A DNA stretch of 64,000 nt, from assembly GCA_009829735.1 (NCBI GenBank), contig CM020620.1:11963420-12027419 (forward strand), written 5' to 3'. The notes below the pieces were generated by a model. That model was not told the origin of the DNA, searched no databases, and was given only the letters and a program-made list of their open reading frames with translations. Below, one piece after another: positions 20,382-32,203 of this stretch; position 1 is the stretch's first letter, and each line of letters begins with the position of its first letter. The DNA comes from Pyropia yezoensis (lineage: Eukaryota > Rhodophyta > Bangiophyceae > Bangiales > Bangiaceae). Position numbers and translations under genes: made by a program.

Positions 20382-22204
20382 GGTCACCGAAGGAGCTGAG
20401 AGAATGAGACAAGGGGAGACGGGGGAAGAGGGGAAAGTCAGGGAAGCGCGGCACCAACCGGCAACCGCGCGAGGAAGGGTGCGGGGACAGCCAGTGACGC
20501 GGATACAGCGAGCGGGGTCAGGGATGCGAGGGGGTGCCGCCGTGAGCTGTAGCCCGCAGACATCGGCGGCGCGTTGCATCGAGTGCGACGGCGTCGCAAT
20601 TGTGCAGGTCTTGGCACCAAATGAGACGAGGGTCGAATCCGACAGTACTGAAAGATATTTCATGAACGTATCTACTTTCGAGGTTGGTGCTTTCTGCAGA
20701 CTTTCCATTTTGACTTGGCGGCGGCACCTCCCGGTCGCGTGCGAATGACCGCCACGACCACCGCCGGTCCCGCCCCCGACCGCCCACCGGTGCCGCCAAG
20801 CCCACCAGAGTGCCCCAGCCCCCCCCCTCAATCCAAAGGATGGCGCTGACCCAGCCGCCAGTGTCCCGTGATTTTCCCGACAGACCACGCGCTCAGTGTG
20901 GGGGACTGCACGCAGTTGCCACCGTATTCGTGCAGCCCCGCCCTCTCCACAGGCACACCAGCGTCACCACATCGTGGCGCCGCTCCGTCTCCACTGGCCA
21001 TTCCCGCCGCCGCCGCCGCTGCCGTCACTGTGCCGCTGAGCCCCCACCCATCAGCCTCCGCAACCCACCTGTCCTCCCTCCCACACCGCAGCCCACGACG
21101 TCCCTCCCCCATCCCTCAGACACCGCCGGCCTAACTGTCACCGTCGCCTTCGGCAGCATTCCCGACCACCTCCCGGTGACTGCTCCAACCCCGGCGGACG
21201 CGCACTCCGGCAACCCTCTCGTCCCACACCCTCTCCACCCGCATACGCGACCAGCACCTGGCGCCGTCGCACTGTCGCTGCCAATCGCGGGAAACGCGGC
21301 GGCCGCCGCGGCGGCAAGGTCGCCCCGGACAGCCGACAAGGGCGCCAGTGTTGAAGGCCAATTAGGAACCTCAGGCGGGGGGACGGGAAGAAACATACGT
21401 CGCCCACCGTCGGGAGTACGTCGGCGCTCGGCACCGCTGCCTCTTCGCTGCCAGCGCCAGCGCCACCGCCGCCCACTACGCGCACGGAAGATGGTGCCGC
21501 TGGTAGACAAGGGCCATCCACCCCGTGCCCCCGCCCACCCCGCAGCGACGCATTCACTCCCATGCCGTTCTTTTCTTACGCAGCCAACCCAGCGGCGGCG
21601 ACGGCCAGGCACCCGGAGAGGGGATTAAAATCGCTAGGGGCTGCATCCATGGGGAGAGCATCCCCCCAGCCGGAGGGGCGCAGACAGCTTCCCCGCCCCG
21701 GCGGCCGCCCTCCCACCCGAACAGGCCGTCGCGTATGCCCCCCTCTCGAATCTGCTGTCCCCGCCGTCGCTTGACCCGCGCCCTCAAAAGGCCGCCACCA
21801 TTCTTCATTCCGCCCTCCCGATCGCCGCCCACGCCCGTGGACCCCCCCCGCCACCGTCGGGCCCATGGGCCCACCTTCACCAAACAGTTCAGTCGCATCG
21901 GCCGGCACTATTTTGTTCCTTAGCCAGCGTATTGAAAAACCGAAAAACCGACAAGTAATCCTGATATACTTAGTTGAACAATTTTTGCATAGAGCATGAA
22001 TACTGACCTCACGACCTCGTGAGTGAACGGCTGCGTGGCGGGTTGCTGACCTGATTCCCGTCTCTGACGGCTGTTGTAGTCCTGTCTGCATCCCCGCGTG
22101 CATTCCCTCTCTCTCCTTCCTTCTTGTCCACTTCTCTTCTTAAGGCGGGGCCCGTCTATTCCGGCCAAGTTGGGTGGCGTAAATAACTGGAGTGATTCGC
22201 TACC
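20382..22204. other. GC-rich intergenic region between TCTP and DAO
   Basis: The two genes are divergent here, so both promoters should lie in these 1.8 kb. Long open frames exist on both strands but overlap one another, have R/P/A-rich composition and match nothing. I regard them as chance. An AT-rich stretch at 21930-22000 lies upstream of DAO. Confidence 0.5.
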
Positions 22205-23386
22205 ATGGCAGACACCACCGCCCACCGCCCACACGTTGTGGTTGTCGGCGCGGGCATCATTGGCCTGACCACGGCCCTCTCCCTCGCTGCAACTCGCCTG
22301 TACACCGTGACCGTCGTGACGCGGGACACGGATGCTACCGCTGTTGACGACAAGCGGGTCTACACGAGCGCTGGGTCTGGCGGTTTTTGGATGCCCTTCC
22401 ACTGCGACCCCGAGGCCCTCGTTCGTGGCTGGGCTGCCTCCACCCTTGACGTTTTGACGGCCGAGGCGCACTCGCCGGACAGCGGGGTGAACATTTTTCC
22501 GGGGGTCCTGCTACATCCGCAGGCGCCCGCAGCCGTGCCGCCACCACCTTGGTGGGCAGCCCTCCCGACGCTGTCTTTTGCAACGGTTGACGCCGACCAC
22601 CCGCGGGTACCGCCCGGCTACGAAGGCGGGTACTATTTTGAGTCTCCCATTGCGGAGATGGACGTGTATCTTCCAGTCCTGCGCGCACGCGCGGCCGCAG
22701 CAGGGGTAAGGCTGTTTGTGCTCGGCGAGGACCTCGTTGCGGGTGACGCACCCTCGCTATTAACGGCGGTTCGGGCGGTGCTTACTACTCTGAGCAGCGA
22801 GTCTGGCGATGGAGGAACCTGCGACCGGTGTGAGTGCGTAGCGGCGCTTGCCCCTCCATCGGTCATTGTCAACTGTACGGGTTTGGGCGCCGTTGCCCTC
22901 GTTGGAGACACGACGCTCACGCCCGCCCGAGGCGTGACCGTTGTCGTCGAGCCCTCGTCCCCGGTCTCTGGTTTTGTAAGCGAGACTCCTACCGGAGACG
23001 GCCGGGAGCTCGCCTATATTTTGAATCGCGGCCCGAAGCGACTAACCGTGGGGGGCACCTACCACGAGGGCGACTGGTCGCGAAGCGCTCCGGCCGTTGA
23101 AGTGAAAGCCCTTCTTGATCGCGCTGCAGCGGTGGTGCCTGCGGTGACCGGCGCCAAGGTGTTGAGACAGTGGGTGGGATTGCGTCCTGCCCGTGCAGCG
23201 GGCATTCGACTGGAATCGGAGTGGGTGCCGCCGGCGGGTGGGACCGGTGATGCCCGCGACCAAGGTGGAGTGGTAGTCCACAATTATGGCCACGGTGGAG
23301 GGGGGGTAACCGTGTGCTGGGGATGCGCCAAGGAGGCTGTGCGGTTGGTCGGAGCGGCACTACCCGACGTGGTTGTCGCGGAGTGA
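22205..23386 (+). CDS. DAO: D-amino-acid oxidase family flavoprotein
   Basis: A single-exon, 393-residue protein with ATG in ACCATGG context. DAO/D-aspartate oxidases use FAD to turn D-amino acids into 2-oxo acids, NH3 and H2O2. Seen: the FAD-binding G-A-G-I-I-G-L (residues 15-21), an S-A-G-S-G-G-F-W segment (55-62), V-N-C-T-G-L-G-A (222-229), a Tyr near 271 in the substrate region, G-L-R-P-A-R (325-330) supplying the carboxylate-binding Arg, and H-N-Y-G-H-G-G-G-G (359-367) closing the FAD site. The length is slightly above the usual 340-370 because of loops rich in P, S and D. The C-terminus V-V-A-E is not a peroxisomal PTS1 signal, unlike animal and yeast DAO, so it may be cytosolic. D-Ala versus D-Asp preference cannot be told from sequence. 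Confidence 0.93.
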   Translation: MADTTAHRPHVVVVGAGIIGLTTALSLAATRLYTVTVVTRDTDATAVDDKRVYTSAGSGGFWMPFHCDPEALVRGWAASTLDVLTAEAHSPDSGVNIFPGVLLHPQAPAAVPPPPWWAALPTLSFATVDADHPRVPPGYEGGYYFESPIAEMDVYLPVLRARAAAAGVRLFVLGEDLVAGDAPSLLTAVRAVLTTLSSESGDGGTCDRCECVAALAPPSVIVNCTGLGAVALVGDTTLTPARGVTVVVEPSSPVSGFVSETPTGDGRELAYILNRGPKRLTVGGTYHEGDWSRSAPAVEVKALLDRAAAVVPAVTGAKVLRQWVGLRPARAAGIRLESEWVPPAGGTGDARDQGGVVVHNYGHGGGGVTVCWGCAKEAVRLVGAALPDVVVAE

Positions 23387-24261
23387 ATCGCTAAGACGCA
23401 GCAACGTCTCGCGGTTTCCTTCGCGATGAATGTTTTGAACGAATATAGAATTATTCATCAGAAATGTGGGTTGCATATCGTGAAATCAAAGCTAGGGAAC
23501 AAGTGGCGCATGACGAGAGAAAATTTATCGTTTTTGAGCACTGTCGAGCCAATATACCTAGATATGCCATGGCCATGTTTGCCGGGATGCCAATGATGCA
23601 ACAGATTTCGGTCTGACTTTGATTAACTCACAGAATCGTCCGGTACTTCGTACTTTTCGTGCATTTGATTTCACTTTCGACAAGTGAGTTGTTGCCTGGA
23701 GTATCTGTCAACAGTACTCCAATTGTTTTGCTGACAGCCACAGTGGTTGAGGTCGCTGACGAGCAACAGCCACGACGCAGGCAGGGGTGCCGTCCTTTTC
23801 CGGCAGTCAACACCAAGCACCCGCGGCGCCTACTGTACAGCATGCCCGTGTACCTCCGCTGCAATCCCATGCGCTATGGAGCCGACCAGCTCTTCCTGCG
23901 ATGGCTTGCAGTGGCCGCCTTTCCCCCGCCCGGCTGGAGCCGAGGGCAACCTGACGCCCGAGCCCCGGACAAGAGTGGGATTTTGGGGGGGCGACTGCGG
24001 CGACATTGCCGCGGTGGTGGATGGCGGACGTCCGATTTCAGATCGCTATTTGTTTTGCAGCAAGGTGTTGGCGGCAAGTGTACGCTTTGCGACGACCCGC
24101 GCGAGCCAATGATGTCTGCAGCGGTCGCCGTGGCGGTGGCGCTCGCGCGGGCATGGGCGAGAGGGGCTGCACTGGCGGCGGCGGCGAGCCAGCAGACAGC
24201 CGCCTCGCTGTTGGTTGCGAAAGCGCAAGCTGAGCACCGGGGCCACCAACTCAGGTCGTAA
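23387..24261 (+). other. Downstream of DAO: one unrecognised ORF
   Basis: A 200-codon frame spans 23659-24261; its first half (to about 23950) has ordinary composition, then it meets a G7 run and becomes R/A-rich. Another frame takes over around 23980-24110 with C-G-D-I-A-A-V-V-D-G-G. That would fit a gene with a frameshift at the G run, but no family is recognised. It could equally be non-coding. Confidence 0.2.
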
Positions 24262-25235
24262 ATAAGCACTTTGATCAATTCCATTTCAGCCTGGGCTGAC
24301 AGTCTGTCGTTTTTAACGTGTGCCGATTTAAAAAGATAGATAGTAAAAAGGTCCAGCAAGTCCCTATGATGGATCTATTATAATAATCTGTCAAAGCTTA
24401 AAATGAGCTGTATCCTATTTCCATGTCACGACCCTGGAGGCTCAGAGATGTAGTAAAACTCAGTCAAATGTATGTCCACAACGGACTCCCTCTGTGCTAC
24501 CTAAGGAAGAAATTGTTAAGGACACTGTCCAGTTCGTCTTCAGTTTAAACACACTTGCACTGCAAAGTGCTTTTGGAGTGCTATCCATCTATCAACTGAC
24601 AGCAAAAACCTATTTCCAAGCTCTCCGTAAACTAAAACAAAAGACATAAATAATCGGTTATGACCGGCTTCAGAGCATTCCTCACGTCTGTGATGCAAAT
24701 CGACCAAAAGCCGATCGAAATCAACGCAGGGGAAACGATTTTCGCGCCCAGTATATGTCCTGAGATACATACTTGTGCGTCAGGATTTCCTTTGCCGGCC
24801 CAAACGAAAGAGTGTTCAAAGGTTTGAAATCTCTTCGCAAAAGTTATGACAACCGGCGAAGAGTTTTTCTTAATAACTGCTCCATGACTAGTGCCTCTTG
24901 CAATGTTGAGCCATCTCAAAGGAGTACTGCCCGACATCTGCGTTAAGAGAAGCGCGGTTTGCCTGATGACTGGGTATAGTTTTTTTTTGCCGGGGGCGGG
25001 GGGCGGATGCGATTGAAAGCGCCGAGTTTGTGCCCTCGGAATCAGTCATCGTTCCCTGTGAGCACGCTTGTAGCCCTCCCACTCTTACACGACTTTGACC
25101 AGTAGTCACCCCAACCACAATCACCGCCTTCGTGCGGCTCCCAGACCTTTTCCTGTCATCGTGGAGGCCTGCTGGAGATGATCGCGAGCTGGCCGCATGA
25201 TGTCCCTCCAATTGAAAGTAACACCTGCAATTTAC

Positions 25236-25450
25236 GTTCAAAATGACTGAGTACCCAATTTGGGCGATCAGGACAAGAACACGAACAAGCTGCAGAGAAC
25301 CAATGATATGCCTCAGAGGATGCGCCTTTGACTGCAGTTGTTGCAGCTCCAACCAGTCGCTGCTGCGCATGGGGCTCCATTGCACAGCAACAAAGGGATC
25401 GTAGATTTTTGAGGGAGTTCCGACAACCACCGCAAGCTGCACATTTAATG
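25236..25450 (-). repeat. Diverged copy of the 27.4-kb inverted-repeat family
   Basis: Shares the block CCAATTTGGGCGATCAGGAC and a following region (AACCAATGATATGCCTCAGA) with 27435-27620, with many substitutions. Only the left half of the family is present. Confidence 0.55.
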
Positions 25451-25504
25451 TTGGCAGAAAGTCTCGCAGTCACCACGTAGGGGCATCAATTGATGTAGCT
25501 GATA

Positions 25505-25830
25505 TGCGAAGTGCGCAAGTCCGCCGCCCGGACGGACCTCCATCTGTCGCCACTCCGCTTCTTGAGGCAGGTCCAGCAGGACAATACAGGCACAGACGAC
25601 TCGAAAGGGAAGCCTATGCAATTTTAAGTTGCCCCCGACTTGAAAGATGCAAGCTGAATAGAAGTTGTTGAGAAGAGTACGTGCCTAATCCAACTTGATT
25701 GCCCACCGTCTGATGGTGTGCTCGGCAACATTTCGTGGTGTATAACCGCAAGGCGGAGTGGCCGAACAGGGCACTATTCCTGTTGGGTGTTCGGACAATC
25801 TTTTACGAGGTGTAAAACGGCCCTGAACCA
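25505..25830 (+). repeat. Dispersed repeat, copy 2 (empty MITE site)
   Basis: Aligns with 17479-17796. At 25813-25814 it has the single TA into which the other copy received the 229-base MITE. Confidence 0.7.
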
Positions 25831-27434
25831 CTCGTTTGCCCTCTTCGGCTATGGTCGGGAGTTCAGGGCGTGCTCGAGTGCGCTGAAAAGCACGGTGTTC
25901 CTCCGCCGAGGCGGAGGAATGTCTGCAACCTATGTTTAATGTCACGCGTCAGTGTGAATATCTCGTGCCCCGAAAGGTGTTCGCGAAGTGTCTTCGAACA
26001 ACGTGCCGTGCGTCGACCCCCTGCCCGCGTTTCGTGCCTGAGATACCATTGTTGTCTGCCACCTGGACAAGGCCTCAGCAGGGGCCACATCGTTCGAACA
26101 CGGTCCGTGTTTGCACTTTAAGACAGGCCCTGAAACTGCTCGCAACAATATTGTTGGCTATCTATACTGCTCGAGCAGGTCTTGAAGGAACTTTTGAGAC
26201 GGTTGTCTTTTTTGCTTGCTGAGTTCTGTCCCGGTGGCCAGAAGCTAAGACGTGAGTCAAGTTCTGATCTTTGCGGGCACCGCATAGGCTGGACAGCACC
26301 AGCAGCTGCTTGAAACCCCAATCATGTGGTCGTATGCCGGGCCAGACAGGGCTGCAACTGCTGCTAACTATTTCTTTTCAGAAGCTTGGTGTTTTTCCAG
26401 TCAGAAGCACATCGCCGGGAGATCTTGGCAGATCCACTTAATTCTCCGGAGATGTAAAAAAAACGCAGAGACGACTCCAGTCTGTGGGGGCACATCGTCC
26501 TGGGATCCGGTCTCAGTGGCGTATCTGATGGGCTCAGTGCTTGCCTGAGAGAGCCAGTCTCGGTCCTCAAGGAAAGAATTCAGAAATCAGTAACACATCA
26601 TTTGCAAAGGTTTAGATAGCCTAAAACATTGGTTTTTGGGACGGCAGCAGAGAGGTTCGAAAAAGGGCTGTTCCCGGGTACCATAATTCAGCAAGTGTAC
26701 TGCACGTCCGCCAAAAGGTATACATGCCGAGAATGACCTGGAAACCCCCCCCCCCCAGATGTGTAACGATCCGCGGGCCAGGCGAAAGTTGGCTTTGGTC
26801 TACAGACTGTGTCGCAGTCTCGACGCACATAAGCGGGCCCTCCAGCCTAATTTTCTTCCAGTGCGCTCCTGTGGGGGGACCCCTGTGATGAGGACCAGAT
26901 CCGAGAGAGCACTATTCGTAAAGTATTGCTCCTCGAGCATCAAGCCATTAGGGCATGTCCTAATCCTGGCTTGGACGGTGGGGGGGGTCGAATTGGGCTG
27001 GCTGGGCCCAACACGGGGAGCCATTCTCATCAGGAGCTTCAGCGATTCCTGGGTACATTTGGAGGGCGTTTTTCTGTCAGGGGGGGGCGGGGGGGCCTGA
27101 TGCCTCGCAGGGGTGCTTCTGATTGGTGTGACGGCAAGCGGTGGATCTCATGGGAGCATCTGCTGATGGCCTCTCTCGAAGGCCCGTTTCGACGGGCAGG
27201 CCCGCAGGCCCGCTGGACGACTGCCGAAATGACATGATACCCTAACCTACGAAGATAGCGATCAGATCCAGGCATGGTCCGCTACAGGCCCACTCGTCTC
27301 GAGTCGAACGCGAGATCATAAAACAGTCTGATGTGCGTTGGAGACCCGCCCACGCGCACGTACACTATTCGGCGGACGTGCCAATATGGTATATTTCTGT
27401 CTCCGGTTAGTGAGTGTAGTGAGTTGACAGTAGG

Positions 27435-27891
27435 TATTGCAGTTCTCCCAATTATGGCCGATCCGGACAAGAACAAGAACAAGAGTCCACTGACCAATGA
27501 CATGCCTCACAGGATGCCTCTCTGACCAATGAGAGCTCCGAACCAGCCTCCATTGTTGTGCAAACAGTAAGATCTGCGACTTTCCGAGCACATGGAGGGG
27601 AGAACCCGAGTGGAACAGACACAAAGACAAGGTGGACAACTGTTCCGGAGAGGAACGAGCCGATGTGGGAGGAATCTTCGGCGATCTCAGCCAAGAGAAC
27701 AACAGTGTTTCGACCAATCAGCCATTGGTAAGAGGCCCAATGTGGCTGCAGCCAATCATCTGCTCAGCCCTATCGGGCCCCTAGAGCACACGATTGACTC
27801 ACCCTCACCTGCCAGCACGCGATTGGCTCACACAGTTGTTCATGCAGTGTTGTTCTTGTCAGGATCGGCCAAAATTGGGAGAACAGCAATA
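27435..27891. mobile_element. Foldback/MITE-like element with 42-base inverted repeats
   Basis: The arms 27435-27476 and 27850-27891 are inverted copies matching at 39 of 42 bases (both begin TATTGC). The 457-base unit has no ORF. Flanks show at best a TA duplication. Fragments of the same family occur near 15.3 and 25.3 kb. Confidence 0.65.
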
Positions 27892-28012
27892 GTGGCTGAG
27901 CCAGGTGTCTCAAGCCGTGAGAGAAACACGAGAGTATTGCCAAGAAGTACATAGGGCGTCTTGGAATAGAAAGATCTTTTTTGGTGGCTCTGAAAGATCT
28001 TGGGCTAGACGT

Positions 28013-28545
28013 ACCATCGTGACGAGCGGAACAAGATCTCTCCGATGCCGTTGGAGTCGATCCCGTCCGACGTGGTGCAGCAGACTTATGGCGTAGAGGA
28101 AAATGTTCAATGCGATGACTTTAGATATCGCCCTCTCAAGGGCGGTACAGACAAATTCTGGGAAGACTTCAGAAATAACACAATCTTCAAAGCCCGCTAT
28201 CTCCGTTCGGCTTTGCTGAAAAGAATCGAGGTTTCTATCGTAAGCCGCCACACATGTGGCTGCCGACCACAGACACCTCACTCTTTCGGCACTCAGCATG
28301 TTGAGTTAGACCATCGTGACAATCAGAAGGAGATCTCTCTGATGCCATTGGAGTCGACTCCATCCGACCTGATGCAGCTGACTGATGACGAAAAGATAAA
28401 TGTTCACTATTGCCGTGATTTTAGAAATCGCGCGCTCATGGCCCTTTCAGGCCGATTCTGGGATGACTTTAGAAATTGCACAAGCTTCAAAAGTCCGCTA
28501 TCTCCGCTCGACTCAAGAAAGTGAGGATTTTATGTCTGGTAAGCC
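28013..28545. repeat. Two-copy tandem duplication, period about 297 bases
   Basis: Copy 1 starts at 28013 and copy 2 at 28310 (shared blocks: CCATCGTGAC, GATCTCTC(C/T)GATGCC, TGGGA(A/T)GACTT, TATCTCCG). Identity is moderate, so the duplication is old. Each copy has a similar short open frame on the plus strand, but no family is recognised and the copies end differently. Confidence 0.65.
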
Positions 28546-29520
28546 GCGACACAGACCCTTGCTGAAGATTAGGCGTATGTACTACAGTACGCGAACCATA
28601 TTTATTGATGCCCTGAAGGGCGACAGACTTGATCGAGAACGGTGATTCAGCACATAGATCGATTGAGTGCTCGGCCGCAAAAGATCACTTTTGTAGAGTC
28701 GCTATTGATTGATCCGTCGTCAATTTGCCTCACCGACGTCAGGACTGTATGTTCCAGTTCACTATCTGGGTGCAGGGCTGTGCATCACGGACCTCCTTTG
28801 TCAGGGTGCGGGGCGGGGGCCCTAAATTGCGCCCTGTTAGCGTCCCTGAGATCCGTTATCACGCCCGGGCAGCCCTCTGGCAGCCCCCGACGCAGTTTTA
28901 TTTAGAGATCATTTGGAACCGCAGTCCCCCTGACTTGTTGATAATGTACATCTCTTCAGTCGCATTATGGCACCTGATCGCGTTCTGGTCCCTCTCTCAC
29001 CTCTTCGACATCAAAAAACACTCAGATTGTTAACATCTTGTTTGATAACTTTTGATGAATCCCAAGTCGCACGTCAGAGCCAAGCCGAATCGGGGCACAT
29101 CGCGCTCCGTAGGCGCCTTAGCAGCGTCTAAATAACGCCCTTCAACAGCGCCTGTGGCGCTTTGCACATCCTTTTCTATGTCTACGGACGTAGAGACGTG
29201 GATATCGTTAAGAACAGCGAGCGATCGATCCCAGAGACATTGCCGACGGGCAAGCAGCCAACTTGCACCAGAAAGACAACAATCCCGTGAGGACTCGTGC
29301 CGGTTAACAACACGCACCAGTGCACCGGAGACATGTCCAGGCGTAGGGAAAGACCTGAGCTGCTCAAGCTGCTAGTATTGGCTGCCCATACGCTCGTGAC
29401 TCGGTGGTTCACCCCCGACATGCCGCAGGCCGTTGTCCGAGTATTTTATAGAAAAGCACAATAGATGCCCTCAGCAAAGTTTGGCTCAAAGGGGGTCCAT
29501 GCTTTTCCTGTATTTTACTT

Positions 29521-29798
29521 GCGAAGCGGCCTGGACAAAAATTGCGGCCCCTCTCGCAGGCATGTTCAGGGCCGAAGAAATTCTTGTTCTCATTGCAGCT
29601 CGCTGCTCAAGCAGTGGAATGCAAGGGACTATGTGTAGAAACACATCAGAAGGTGCGCCGAGAGCTGAACTCTTCTGTGGTGCAAGAAGTCGGTATTCTA
29701 CAATGAACGAGCATGGTTGCGCAAAATCTCAGCTTTGTTCGGCCCTGAGCATGCCCGAAACAGGGGCTGCAAGTTTGGTGCAGGCCACTGAACTTCGC
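29521..29798. repeat. Imperfect inverted repeat with about 60-base arms
   Basis: The arms 29521-29580 and 29736-29798 match in inverted orientation (GCGAAG, GGCATG(T/C)TCAGGGCCGAA) with several mismatches and indels. This is a foldback-type unit; the 141-codon frame across it is a by-product. Confidence 0.55.
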
Positions 29799-30457
29799 AA
29801 GAACGAAAAACAAGACCAGCGCAGATTGGCTCGTAGTCTTCCCAGTCGAGAAGAGTAGAAGGGCTCCGTACCAGTTATATTTTTGTCTGAGACACTTTCG
29901 GGCTCAGCAGTCACGACCATGGATGGCATCGATAACCTGTGTACATTAAAATATTACATCTAGTTTATTAGTATTTAATAAACGAACGCAAAGCCTTTTG
30001 GGGGACTTCGCGTTATTCAGACCCGAATGGTACCGATCTGGGGGTCATGGACCGTACCGTTTACCGATCGGGATCCCGAACTTTACCGAGTGCAGTAACG
30101 GACCGAATTTACCGACGTGCCAACCTCATTTGGAGGGCTCACAGAGGACGTCACTTTGTCTGCACCTGCACCTTAAAAAAAAAAGTATAGAACTAAAGCT
30201 GAAAATTAATTACTTATTCATTGTTTATATAAAGCCGGATCAAAAATGTAGAATGTTTTCCATCCATGGTCAAGACGCGACACACGGGCTTCAGGCCTCG
30301 GATGAGGCTCGAGGGGGACGTTGTCCTAGATCAAGCTCAAGGCTATGAGCGGGGAGAGAGGGGGGGGGGCGGGGGGGCATGGTAGCATCACCAACTAGCG
30401 GACGCGTGTCCAAAACACCACACGACAGAGGGCTGAAGGTGTCGCACACCAGCGACG

Positions 30458-31306
30458 TCACGACTCTACGCCAGGCACGCTACCCGCATCCAGCTCCTTG
30501 AGCACCGCCTTGACCACCGACTCGACGACCGACACATTCCGCTTCACGCTCTCATGAAAGGCAGCCTCAGTGAGCTTGTCCCCCCCCACCCCGTTGGCGT
30601 AGTTATCCACCATGCAAACGGCTACGTACGGGAGGCCGCCCTCCTTACAAACCGTCGCTTCATTGGCAGCAGTCATGCCCACCACCCCCACCACCCCCGC
30701 GGCGGTGCCTACGCCGGCCGCCAGCATCCGCACCTCGGCGGGGGTCTCAAAGCGGGGGCCAGGCGTCTGCACGTACACCCCCGCCTCCACCACCCGAACC
30801 CCCGACCCAGAAGCGGCGCCGTCCGGTTTACCCTCGCCAACTCCATCCCCCGCTGCCCAGCGTCGGATTGCAAGAAGCACGCGGTCCCGCAAAGGTGCGT
30901 CTAGGCCTGGCACAATATGCGCACGAGCATCGTCGTAGAGGTACACGGGTGGACAGTAGAGCGCAGAGTAGTCGTCTGGGATCACCAGCGTTCCCGGCGG
31001 GACCTCTGCGTTGAGCGACCCGACGCAGCAGACCGCCAGTACCCGGGTCACGCCCGCAGCAGCTAGCGCAGCCGCGTGCGCTCGGTGGGCAATGGCGTGC
31101 GGGGGGGTGTAGGCACCCCCAGGGGTGGACACGTGGCGCTGGAGAAACACCAAAGGGGAGGAGGAAGACGTGTGAAGCGTGACAGTCCCGTAGGGGGTAA
31201 CCGTTGGGGTGGGCGTGAGCGCGGCAAAGAGGGTAGACGTGAGCAGAGACGTGCCGCCAATAACGCCGAGCTTGGGCCTTGACGTGTCGGCGACGGGCGT
31301 TGCCAT
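30458..31306 (-). CDS. MTAP/6-oxopurine nucleoside phosphorylase family enzyme
   Basis: A single-exon, 282-residue protein, the usual length for this trimeric phosphorylase family. The ATG at 31306 is directly before the conserved core; the frame is open further upstream but without family likeness. The enzyme cleaves methylthioadenosine (or methylthioinosine/6-oxopurine nucleosides) with phosphate in methionine and purine salvage. Seen: phosphate loop G-V-I-G-G-T-S (14-20), L-A-V-C-C-V-G-S-L (90-98), T-P-G-P-R-F-E-T-P-A-E (181-191), G-M-T-A-A-N-E-A (210-217), and the base-recognition segment M-V-D-N-Y-A-N-G (232-239). This last segment differs from both the human MTAP D-x-D pair and the usual 6-oxopurine Asn pattern, so base preference is open. 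A Gly/Ala-rich insertion lies around 153-170. Confidence 0.88.
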   Translation of the reverse strand: MATPVADTSRPKLGVIGGTSLLTSTLFAALTPTPTVTPYGTVTLHTSSSSPLVFLQRHVSTPGGAYTPPHAIAHRAHAAALAAAGVTRVLAVCCVGSLNAEVPPGTLVIPDDYSALYCPPVYLYDDARAHIVPGLDAPLRDRVLLAIRRWAAGDGVGEGKPDGAASGSGVRVVEAGVYVQTPGPRFETPAEVRMLAAGVGTAAGVVGVVGMTAANEATVCKEGGLPYVAVCMVDNYANGVGGDKLTEAAFHESVKRNVSVVESVVKAVLKELDAGSVPGVES

Positions 31307-32203
31307 GGTGAAGCACGGAGTCGACACTGGAAAGAGGAGAGCAACCACGTAGGGGGCGTCCGGTGGGCGTTTGCGGGGGAAACAGAACCGAGCACTTGAG
31401 TGGATGCGCAGAGGGGTTGCGTGAGGCCTGGATCGAGTGGCCGCGATTGCAGAGCAATTGTCAGTGTCAGCCGCAGCTGCGTGCACACCCTCATATTGAG
31501 GATCTGCCACCCTCCTCTCTGATTGGCCGACGAATATGTATTCCACCCCCCCCTCAGCGCTTTCCCAGAGGGGTACAATGTATATTATACATTTTATTAT
31601 TTCTTCTTGTTGCATACTTCCTTTCGTACACCTTCCCGCATGGTTTTGTGCGTTCTATGTGGCATAGATGAATGCGCCTTTTAGTTCTCTGTATTGCCGT
31701 GTTTTCTTCTGAGTCGAGAAGCTAATGCTTCGTCCCGCTTCACGACCGGGGGAGCATGAAACGGCTGTGCAGGTTTGAGCACGTCTTTCTACAAATTTAA
31801 CCGCCAAGAGGTGATACTGGGTGAAGGAAACGCACGGTCTGTACGGTACACGGCTTAAGCCCCACTGCGCAGGGAAGGAGCGCTCGTCGTCCTACGGTAG
31901 CAGGTCGAGTCTCTCCACAAGTGGCTGTAGCCAAGGCTGATAGCGAAGCAGCCCACGAGAGTGCAAGCCGGGGAAGGAAGACGCTCTCGCTGCCCAACCG
32001 ATCGAACTGAAGCGGCACGACCGCCTTGCCGGGTCAAAGCGCCCCGGGTTGAGGGCCAAACGCTTGCATCCTCCCTCGTGGACGCCCACCCTGAAAGGAC
32101 AACACGTACGCCGCTCGTGCCGAGTAGACGGACAGTGAGGGAACACAAGAAAGACAAGCAATGCCCCCTTCCGTCACTCAGAAAAGAGCCGCTCTGGTCA
32201 GCC
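31307..32203. other. Intergenic region between the phosphorylase and TRAPPC5
   Basis: Holds the phosphorylase promoter side (AT-rich at 31570-31620) and the 3' flank of TRAPPC5. No gene supported. Confidence 0.5.

Larger units (their letters stand above)
24262..30457. other. Gene-poor, AT-richer repeat region
   Basis: About 6.2 kb with markedly lower GC than the flanks and no supported gene on either strand. It contains the second copy of the 17.5-kb dispersed repeat, related inverted-repeat fragments at 25.2-25.45 and 27.4-27.9 kb, a tandem duplication at 28.0-28.5 kb and an inverted repeat at 29.5-29.8 kb. Short G and C homopolymers occur near 24990, 26750 and 30360. Confidence 0.6.

Noticed and set aside
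20625-20650. GGTCGAATCC resembling a tRNA T-loop
   Set aside because: No acceptor, D or anticodon arms can be formed around it; no tRNA gene was found in the window.
20810-21628. Long overlapping ORFs on both strands between TCTP and DAO
   Set aside because: R/P/A/H-rich composition, no recognisable motif, and similar lengths in several frames: expected by chance in GC-rich DNA.
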